Positions 41,686 through 53,100 of a stretch of DNA of 64,000 bases are shown one piece after another. The stretch spans positions 1,654,001 to 1,718,000 of the forward strand of contig JAWNZC010000320.1 in NCBI GenBank assembly GCA_035771165.1, in the 5' to 3' direction. The position numbers and the translations under genes are program-made. Origin of the DNA: Paragorgia papillata. Taxonomy: Eukaryota; Cnidaria; Anthozoa; Scleralcyonacea; Coralliidae. Below the pieces are notes generated by a model. That model ran no database searches, was not told the DNA's origin, and saw nothing but the letters and a program-made list of their open reading frames with translations. Every line of letters begins with the position of its first letter. The stretch's first letter is position 1.

Positions 41686-44600
41686 GTACAAACAAGCATC
41701 CAGTCTACCCTTAGCTGTCGGCTCTTTTTCTCGACATTATACACGTGTTAAAATGTTGCGACTATATAGAGTGATGGTCAACGGTGAAGAGAAATCTACA
41801 GTTGACAGAATTGTCATTGAGACAATAACTATAGACCACTTTCATAATAGCTGCACCTCTTTAAATATTCTTTTATGTGCATCTAAATGAGCCTTTCTGA
41901 CCTCGTTATGAAGCAAGGATTCTTTGGAATTGCAGACACACAAACGAGGCTAGAAAGGCTTATTAAGATGCACATAAAAGTATATTAAAGTCGGTAGCTA
42001 TTATGAAAGTGGTCTATAGATGTCAAAACAACGAGGGTCTATTTTCATCAATTGAACAAAACGAACGAACGTTTCTCATCTTCTTTTCAACTCCCACAAT
42101 TGAACAAAGTTTTGCAAATTCAAAATAAGTCTGTGCCTGTGGCAAATGTAACAACTGCAGTGTATACAGTAAGTGGTAATATTACTCCATGGGAAGCACT
42201 GGTAGCGTGTGCTTTTAGCGCGCTGTCTCTCGCCACTGCATTCCAAATTAAGTTAAGCCCGGTTAGACGGGGTTAGTACTTGGATGGGTGACCACATGGG
42301 CATGACCCCGTTGTCCGCTTGTGACTCACGTGAGTAGAGTTGTAGTTGATCTCTCCTGTACTTCGAGGGTTTTTCGCCGGGTTCTTCGGTTTTCCTCCCT
42401 CCATAAAATAAACACCTACATCTTAGCTGTGATTCGTTGTCAGACATGTGTTGTGTGGCGGCTGCCTGGAGCGCCTTTTATATGCTTTTGAGACGGCCAC
42501 GTTGATCTGCGTCCTTTGCAATTCAGCCACTGGCTGCAAGTAGGGATGATTAGCCCCCAGTCCTTTATCCTTTATCAAAACAACAAGCAAAGAGGATACG
42601 GTATAACTTACGTGACGTCATCATCTGTTTTGTTTTCATCACCAAAATCGTTCTTTCTTACATTTTCCTGAAAGGGGACAAGAAAATATACAATGAAGAG
42701 AAAATTTAAATTAAACAACGACGCAAAACAGCCAAAAAAGTACTTACAGTCAACTCTCTCAAAGCGGACACCCTTCTAAGGCGGACAGCTAATCTTGGCC
42801 GCTCATACATGCATTATTTGCTGGAATAAAACCCTTTCTAAGGCGGACACCAAATTTGGTCCTGGGAATGTCTGCCTTTGAGAGAGTTCATTGTATACGT
42901 TTTACATGCAAAATAGAACGTATCGATTCTCGAACTGGATGGGTCAATATTTTTTTCTAAAGCTATATATAGTTAACACCGCTGCCAAAAGTTTTGAGCC
43001 TGCGTGAAGTCCTCAAAAAAAAGAGCGGAAATACTGAAATATTTAGACTGGTCCGAGAGTCCCACACAAATTTAAAATTACAAGCATACCATGCACCAAA
43101 AAGTTAAGGTAGGTAATTTGTGCATGGCTTCTTTGTCAATATTGTAACATATTCTGAAATGCCCCCTTCGTAATTTTCATGCCCCTTTTTGAAAACACAA
43201 ATGAATAGTCGAGTCTTATTTAGCCTTCACTGTGTGGTTGTTGTTACCACGGCTAGTTCCCAATCTCGCGCAATATTTACTCTAGCAAATTCACGCGTGC
43301 GTAAACGTTTGACAGCGGTGTTTATATAGTTACATGTAGGAGTGAAAAAAAGAAAATCATCAATTTAATTGGTATTTATAAAAGTATAACGCGTAAAAGT
43401 ATATGGTGTATAGAGTATAGAGTGCTGCGTATAGGTAATTTTTTAATATAGAAAGCGAAAATATGGTTACTGTTGATTTCATATTACTTTACCTCCGTGT
43501 GTTGCGAAGTTCGTTGGAAAATTCTGAAGTTCGTTCAGAAATTGGAAACTACGTTGTCTATGTTAACAAATCATGCAATGAAATTGCGAGCTTTGGCTCA
43601 AAGCTCATTTTGATTGGATAATTCTCAACCTTGACAACGTAGTTCCCGATTTCCGAACGAACTTCGAAACTTCTCAACGAACTTCGCAACACACTGAGGT
43701 AGAGTAATATGAAATCAACAGTAAATGCTGAGATTTTGAGTAACGAAATACTGGAATTTCGAGCGTAGCCTTTTTAACTCAAATGAAGGGCTCCACTTAA
43801 AACGCTGATGTTTGGATTACCAAAATCTTGACAGTTCACCACTTTTTTGCTGTAAAATATTTATTTAGCTGTATTGGACTTCTTTTTTCTCTATATTTTA
43901 AAGATTATTGTGGAATAAGTTAGATTGGGTATATAATTTTATTATAAAAAGGATAACAATACGTTGAAACATCACTTTTGCTGAGGTGAACTGTGTGGTT
44001 CAGTGCTCTTCGAAATATCTGTAGAAAATTTGTTTCAATTTGTCGTTATCCTGTTTATAAAGATTATTGTATCCTAATTTTTTACAACATTAAAGGGTAC
44101 ATCGCTAGATTTCAGTTCTGTGAAATACAACAGAAAAATTATATACTGTCGTGGCAATAGAAGCCTTCCTAAAATATCGTTGCAATATATTCTTCAAGTT
44201 GACCAATTCATTTGAAGAAAATTATTGCTAACTTCCTATTCTGAATTTTATTGGTTTCTGGTTTTTAAACAGCCAATAAGAAACAGGATTATTTGCCAAA
44301 CACCAATCAAATTCAAAACAGAATTCAAAACAGGAAGTTGTCAACGAATCTTATCAAATGAATTGTTCAACTTGTCCAAAATATTGCGACAACATTTTAC
44401 GGAACGCTTCTATTGCACGACAGTAAAGTTTTGCATGTTTTTGGTGTACAAGCTGTCTTAGTTGTTAAACTCAGAAAACTCTAAGCTCCAGACAGAAGTC
44501 GAAGCCACAACCTTCAGAATACTAACTAGACCCTTTAACCATGAATTTAAAAACTTAACTTTTGAGTTTAAAAACGTAGGGCAGATTGTACAGCAAAAGA

Positions 44601-47095
44601 ACAAACGAAACATTACCAACTTGAAGCTGAAAACAATAGGACCGGTATATAGATATACAGTAAAGACATGTTGCATGTCATGTTTTACCTTTGCGTTTAC
44701 TGTTAATGCAGACATCATAATGCTGTAGCGGTAACTTTGGTGTCTAAATTTTGACAAATATATAATATTTATATGATGATTTCGAATGATTATTGTGGGA
44801 CAGTGAACTCGGGTGGAGAATACATTAAGGTGTTACTCCAAGTGACGAACCATGCCGGACAAGTAGAGAAAACTCTACTTTCGAAATAAGCTTCATGTAT
44901 GAAGACTGTTGTCTAGATATTGAAGAAACTAGTCTGTTTCGAAATATCAAATAGCCTATGTACTATCATTCGACCTTCAGCTCCCAACTTGACCTGTAGT
45001 TCAGTTGGTAGAGCATCGGACTAGTAAACCGAAGGTCGCGAGTTCGAATCCCAGCCGGGCCAAGGAGAGTTTTCTCTACTTGTCTGGTATGGTTCGTCAC
45101 TCGGAGTAACACCTTAATATTATATAATATCATTACAATCAACGGTTAATTGGAACCAAACTAAAAACCTTTTAAGGTCGTACAGACAAATTTTACGTTA
45201 CTCTACTGCAACCAGCACATAGACCACTTTCATAATGGCCTTCACTTTTAATATTCTTTTATGTGCATCTAAATGAGTCTTTTTGGCCTCATTATGAAGC
45301 AAAGATCTTTTGAATTGCAGACACGCAAACGAGGCTAGAAAGGCTTATTAAAATGCACATAAATAATATTCAAATTAGTCGCTATTATGAAAGTGGTCTA
45401 CCCAAGCAAAGTGTAAAAATCAAGGAGAGGGAAAATTGAGAAAACGGCCAGTTATTTCTTAAGGGTGTTCAGGTATTTATTTAGGCCCGTTGCTAGGGAA
45501 AATTTGATTTGACCACAGAGCTTGTGGAGCTTTACAAATTTGATCCCCATGCTAGATATTCTACACGTAGTATGTATAAATGAAGTTCTTCCTTTTGATG
45601 ACGTCATACAGTTACGCCATCGTGACGGCATCATGACGTCATTGAGATCAGAAAAACCTATAATTTCCGTCAATTTATAAGTTTTGCTAACTATAGAAGT
45701 TTCATTCAAACCAGAATTGTGCAAAAAAGTACGCATGCGTTTCTCCATTGAGCAAATTTTAATGACTTTATGGCCGTTTTAGTGAAATTTTAAGGGATAT
45801 TTTCAACAAAAAAAACAGAATATCTTTGTCATTTTTTATGTATTCATAAAATCATGCGTACTTTTTGGGAGACGTGTTTGCCCTAGGCGTAAACGAACGA
45901 ATAGTAGCTATTTCATAATTATACAATAACGTGACTTGTATGTGCAATGTCATTGGCTGTTGTCCATGATCTCTTAGAGGACAGTTACACAGATTTACGT
46001 CACTAACGTTGGTCTGATTGCTGTAAACCAATCACGGATCTCACCGCAATACCACGAGTCAATGACGTTGCTTGATTTGTATAGATCACGTCAGCTGACG
46101 CGATTCATTTTACGGAGGGAGGAAAACCCTCAAAGCACAGGAGAGACTAGCCCGCTTTGTCTGGCTAGCTTGCTTGTTGTCCTAATTGCGTAATTTATCA
46201 GTTCTGGTCATTGTTTTAAATGTGAACTGTACATGAACAAGCAGAACTTGTGAATTGTTTATACGTCGAGAAAAGCTGATAAAAACAAATTTTGTCGCGT
46301 GTACGAAGCTTTTAGTGCCAACTCGGGTAGGCGAGCTAGCCCGGTCAATCGGGTTTACATGGGGGAAAATCAGCCCGAGTTCTCGGTCTCACAAAACGAG
46401 ATCTCGGCTGGTCGGACTGGCCTGGCGCTCATAAACACAAGATGAAAATTAACAAGGAATAATAGCACAAGCACAATCTCGGCAAAGCGGGCTAGCCCGG
46501 GTACCTCGCCTCCTAGGAGGCAGCGCCCTAACAGCACACGCCACACGTGGTCCTCATGCACGAGACTTTAACGTTTTAGTTGTAAATCTAAATAAGTCAT
46601 AGTAATAAACTTACAGGCATGCTTGTGGGCACTTCTTACTGCATCCTATTATACTCTCTTTGTACTTGCTGCTCACCCCAGCCAAACATTCAACTAGAAT
46701 TAAAAGGAACAAGAGGGCACTCGGACACTGCATATACCTCCGCCAGCGGGTTATTATTGGAGATGTTTATACCTTTTCACTTCCGGAAATACCTTTTCAC
46801 TTCCGGAAATACCTTTTCACTTCCGCTTCTGAAATACTTTTTCACTTCCGCTTCTGTAGTTGGTTGTGTATTTCTGTAGCCGCTGCTGAAGCGTGAGGAA
46901 AGTCTAGCGATAAAAGTCGCCATTTCTTAATGTATATTCATCTGTTGGTATCGATTTGGGATAACATCCATTGTATTATGAATAATTGCCATTTAAGGTA
47001 TTTATGTACAGTTTTGAACATAAAAATTTCTCAGGGTTCCGTAGCGGCTTCAGAAATACAGTAATACGCAACGAACTAGGTACAGAAGAAGAAGT

Positions 47096-47163
<68 letters not shown>

Positions 47164-50100
47164 TCTGTTTGAAAAGTTTTCAAGTTTTTTAAAAAAAAAT
47201 ACTTGTACTTTAACTGAATATTTCGTATATATATAGTACTTACATTCTTCTTCTTCAGTACAAATTTCTGTTAACTGCGAAAACTGGGTTCCCGAGCAGT
47301 TACACACTCTTTTTTGCTCCTTTGCTAGACATGACTTCATACACGCCTAAAAAGAGTTACAATATTACTCTTATTAATCACGCAAGACCGTAACGTAGAT
47401 GCGCATACACAAAAAGATATTCCTAAATACATTGACTACACGTGCATTTTTCGTTGATTTTCGTGCTGTGATTCCTGCATGAATTAATATACCGGTATCT
47501 GATCAGTAAATCCGCCTTCTTGAATATTAGAAATATAATGAATGTTTATAAGTGCAATGGTAAGGTGAACACGCGTGACATCAGACTTGTATATAATATT
47601 TTGTGAATATATAAGAATGATATGGCTTCTGAGCTTCTCATATAGTTTTGCTTAGTATACGTTTATTGTCGGGGTTTTGTTAGTTGCGATTTACACGAAT
47701 TGCGATTGTTTTATGACAATAAATTGTAGTTAATTTTCCAGAACCCGATTGGGAGCGCGCCGGTCTGGGTACGAGAACGGGAACAGGGAAGATTTGACCG
47801 CGTGTTTTCAAAATGGCTGCGTTGCTGGACGTTAAATGTTTCGAATTGACTGTTTTTAATACACCTCCTAGAAATCTAGAATGGCAGATAAGCTATTTCC
47901 ATTTGGTTAAAATGTACTTTCAAAATTCCAAGGTAAGTTAAAGCAATTTTTAACGACCGTAATGTGTTGACATTTTAGGAATTAGAGATACTTTAATTGC
48001 TATATATTATATAAATCCTTAATTTGTTCTCCAATTTTTGATTCGATACCTCAATCGTTTCATGTGACGTTATCAAAATTCTAAAATTTATACAGCTGCT
48101 CGTTTTAAATGTTATTCAGACTGTTGTGGAGAGTTTTACATGCAGCTTGATACAACTTTAATATTCCTAATTTCGGCATTAGCTTTTGAAGGTCGTGGGA
48201 AGCTATTTCTTTCGTGTAATTTGACGTTTTTTGGTTAGTTAAGTTTCAAAAGTGGTATTTAAGCTATAATGAGTCTTAATTAAAATTTTACTTTTTAAAT
48301 TAAAATTCTGCCATTTTAGGGCTTTACATTTATTTGGCCGCCATGTTGAATGTGTTGGTTGACCAAAGCCCAAGGGCAAAGTGGGACCAACATGGTGCAT
48401 CATGTTTATATTTAATCATAGTTAATAGAAAATATACATGGTTTGGAAACTTGGCAAACTTCAAAGTGGTTAACAATCAAGCTACGATTCATGTTGAAAT
48501 GTACATGAAGGTGTCAAATCCTTTGTTTTAGGTTTATTAATATTTAAACAGTCGGTTTGAGTGATTGAACCCAAACGTTGCTATTGGATGATTGCTTCAT
48601 TAACAGAAAACACAATATGTTCAGTAACTGTGAAAGTACTGCAAAAATTTCCCATAAACCTGAACAAAAACATAGAACAATGACTTGTTGAGCTTCCAAA
48701 CCTTGTATATTTTCTATTAACTATGATTTAATCAAGTGAATATTTAGTTTAGTATTCTTATAGTTTAACCACCAAACCCCCTATTGCTCTAAAAATTTGC
48801 TAGATACTATATATATATATATGGCATATAGTTATTGTACTGTTGCAGCAGAGCTTAATATAGTGTATATATATATATATATATATGCTCAAAAATTTAT
48901 ATATAGTCTATTTGCATGCAGTCTGCATTGTGCAGATTAACTGGTGAAAATGTTGATCATAATTCATAAGTGCAGTGTCTAGCCACCATCACCAACTGTG
49001 GACAGCTGTTTCATCTTCTTGCGACTCATCAGCAGATCGTGTAGCTGATGGTGTGCACTGAGCCAGCATATTGATTATTTGATTGTGAGTTTATATTTAA
49101 GAAATAGAAAATGGCCACCCGTGTTTATATAGCCTGATGCAAACACAAGAGTGAGTTGGGAGAATTCAAACCTTTACGTGAACCCAAGCATAAGACGCAA
49201 CCTATTTTATAATTTATGGTAACTATTCTTAATTTTTTTATTTCATTGGGATTAATGTGATATTAACTCTTGTTCTCACCTCCTGTCATATCAGGTAGTT
49301 TGCCAAAAATAAAACAACAGTTTTTTATCACCAAAATAATTGTATCATATATATATATCTTAGCAACCAGGTTGGTGAACATGACTGGACAGGTGTAAAT
49401 ATGAATGGTTTAAATGAAAGACAATTCTAATAATACAGTATATTATACAATTATTTTGGTAATACCTTGTGTGACAGGGGGAGTGGGAATTGGTTTAACA
49501 AAGTATTATGATTCCCAACTCAGAAATTTTTTAGATGCATAAAACAGCTCGAAAATGAGCTGGTAGTTTTGGCCAAAGCTCAGAAAAGTTTTTGGTTCTG
49601 GCTGGAACTTATAAGGAATGAAAATGATGTTGTACTTTTACTTTATAAACTCTACTTATCAAAGAATGTTGTCAATGTGTCATGCATTTAATGATTAACT
49701 TTACAATTTTATGTAATCTAATATTTAAAATTTTTAGATATGAAAATGGGAGGTAAGTACAGGGGCCGAGATACGGCTGGAAATTGAGCCTAGTTATACC
49801 CCTCCCCCAAAAAAATGTTTGGGAACTGTTCAAAATCTATCCAGACCCATCACCACAAGATCGCAAGAATTAGATGACGAGCTTATGCATATATAAACTA
49901 CTTTAGTACATAGTTCCATTATGTAGTGAATTACTTCATGTTAGCATCTGTGTTGTTCGCTCAAGGCTTTTTTTTTTTGTAATTGATAATAAATTACAGG
50001 GGGTGGAGGTGGACAAAAAAAAGTGGCCATCATTGAAAGTATAATTAATGTGCATTGTATAACTTTTAGTAGAGTACAGAAAAATTTGTAAAGTTATATA

Positions 50101-53100
50101 TTTTTAGAATGTATGCATCAAGATCTGCTCAAATATGATATCAAATTCTAATTTTATATATTGATTTAAAAAATATATTAATTTTTCATGATTTTCAATC
50201 TTGTAACAAATGAAGTGAATCTAATTAGTTCAACTTATTCCAATTGGTCTTCAAGATGATTAATGGAGTTTGTATATTATGAAAGTGTTATAGCAGCAAA
50301 ATAGTTAGATATTTTGTTGCCATTTCACTTGATTTCACAACAGCTTCACAGCGTGGCATGCTTTCAAAGTTAATGTATTTTTTAAACCAATAACAAAATT
50401 AGAATTGGATATCATATTTCATATTTGAGCAGATATTATTGACCCATGCATTCTAAAAAATATCACTTTACATATTTTTCTTTTCTCGAATAATAGTTAT
50501 TCCACATTAACCATATTTTTAATGATGGCCACCCCCTGTAATTATTATTTTTGTTGACACAATAGTCACAATTATACCGGTGATCGCTAACGTCGAGTTT
50601 GATACTAATCTGCACAACAGTAAATTTTTCTACATGATTTTCGATTTGCTTCAAGTCGGCCTGAACGTAATTTAAAAGTGGGTAAGAACTAAAAAGCTTT
50701 GCTTACTGACCTTTACTGAATACCTTGCTAATCCTCTCTGCTTGGTGTTTCTATAGATATTATTCCGATCAATTTCTTGACTGGGAGAGCAGCTCCCATT
50801 CTTAAAAGGATCCACTCTTACGATGGTTTCCTAATAAAAAAAGTATATTCGCATAGTTAGGATTTCATATGAATTATTTGGGAAGTTTAGATCAGTAGCG
50901 AACTACGAGTACAATTACTATATACGTGAATCGTCATTTTACGCTCATCTTGTTTTGCCATCCCGTACTGACGTGACAACTCGTTGCCTGCGCACGGTTG
51001 TATAAAACATGCACTTAAGTGTCCGCTTAAGTCGGACTGCTTGGATTCAATTAAGACTCCGTTCACACGAGTTCGGAGCGAGTTGAAAACGGCGCTAAAA
51101 AGTCACAAAATGCCGTTGCGGTCACACGGCACCGGATCGAAATTGTGTGAAAACGGCGCTCTAACCAGAGCGATTTGAAAACGATTTCTAAACGGAGCGA
51201 GATGAAAACGGAACCCTTGGCGGTGTCGTGTGAACATAAAATACTGCACTTTTTCACTCCGCTTATAAAATTAGTACCCAGTTGCTAAATTTTCAGCTAC
51301 TAACCAAACGTTTTTCAGCGATGGAAAACCTTATTTGTCTTCTCGACTTCGGAAAGCTCCTGCTAAGAGCTTGTGCTGCTGTTTGAACATTACAACAATG
51401 ACTAGCTAGTGTAAATAGGAGAAGATTAAGTCAATAAGGAGAGTTCCTAATAGAAAGACTAAAATTGTAAACCTCGAATGCACTATACACTTTGGTGGGA
51501 TAATATTCTTTGAATTGCTTCTCGTTTCCATTTACTTTTGACAAGATATGGCTATTTAAACAGTGCACAGCATTGGAATACTGGATGTACACCAGAAGGT
51601 TGCGGAGTGTGAACACCTTCAAAGTGTCGTTAAATTATGACGGATTTGTGTGAAGTAACCACATTTTACTGTTTATTTTCTATACCGTACTCGTGTGAAC
51701 GTAGTCTAAGACTACGTTTACACTAGAGCAAAAGTTTCCGGATTCGTAAATGTTTGCGGATTCACTTCGTACCGAGTATTCGGATTCGTTAGGCGTTTAC
51801 ACTACAACGGTATTCGCAGATTCGGCCCTTTACACTAAACTCGGAATTTCTTTAATTCAGTTAATATGTTGACCCAATCTCGTTCCCAGAGCCCACGTTC
51901 CCCACCCGGGAAACGAGAGAACTCTGGGATAATCCGTTTCAAATCACAGGATTCTTGTTATTCCGGTTGAGGTACGGATGCGTAAATATCCGAGCGGAAT
52001 CTGGATAGTATGTTCTCCTTGTTTGACCAAACAAGTCAATGGGGTTGCTGGCGAAGCTCGAATTACAGCATCTACACACATACGGCGAAAATATCGATCG
52101 CGGCAACGTCTTCATTGGAGTCTTGTCGTCCGACATCTTTGTTATTTTGGTTTTATTAATTCTACTTCCGGTCACTTCCGACCAACTCATGCTCACTATT
52201 CAGCCAATAACGTAACGATTTGAAACGGATTATCCCAGAGTCTCTCGTTTCCCGGGTGGCGAACGTGGGCTCTGGGAACGAGATTGATCTTGACCTAGCC
52301 TGCGTAGCCGGCGCTGGGGGATTGGGACGGACAGTGAAAGGAGCGCCTGCAGTCCACCCATTGTTATTTTTCGTGTATGGCGTTGGCCGGCGAACGCTCG
52401 CAATCTATTGGTGGCACGCTAATGACCAATCAATCAAAGAGAGTTTGAATTTCCGCTGCAGACGCTGGCGAAGAAGAGCGTTGTGAAAATGTGTCTTGCA
52501 TATAATATAAGGAAACGAGCTCAAAATAAACTGAGATTGAGAAGAGAGTGGCCATAAGGCAGCTGCATGTGCATCCGAAGGAAAGTGTTTATTCGCTGGT
52601 TTTCCAACAGTTAATTACGGTAAGATTTTCCCGCAAGACGTGGCCCCTTGGCGACTTTGGCTTAACGGCGAGTAACGGAATTGTCTGACATTGGCTTGAG
52701 CGAAACATCATGTAGAATTTCTTACACTCGCATTTGATTCGAATCAGTGGGATCTACTCAGGCGTACGTCTCCTGCTGCGTTGGCCACCAGCGCCAGTTG
52801 TCAGTGGAAAATAAAATTCGCTATTAAATTTAACTCATTATTATTGATATGCGTGCGAATGTCGCGAGATGTTATGATAATATTTATATTGATCGATCGT
52901 CATAGTTGTTACATACACATGTTTTATAACTACGAAAATAATCTGTCTGAGCTTTCTGTAGCCCACTCAACATAAATTGTTTAATTATTTAAAAGATTTT
53001 GCAGTGAACACTATTAACCGTAAACCAGCCAAGCTATAGCAACAGCAGAATAATATGTTGTCCTACGCTGACACAGCGAACATATACCACACAAATTCCT

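Noticed and set aside
41483..41695. Ile/Tyr repeat ORFs here and at 46986-47340
   Set aside because: Artefacts of (TA)n runs.
44990..45062. Functional tRNA-Thr gene
   Set aside because: Weak acceptor and T stems, and location inside a mobile fold-back; kept only as tRNA-like.
45452..45748. 98-residue reverse-strand ORF
   Set aside because: Lies in a dispersed repeat and its inverted copy at 40355-40805 does not keep the frame.
50463..50654. Reverse-strand ORF with ADLKQIENHVEKF as a possible extra DEG/ENaC exon
   Set aside because: It lies between two exons that already join in phase 0 with family-like sequence (YSVK to ACMKSC), and much of it is fold-back arm.
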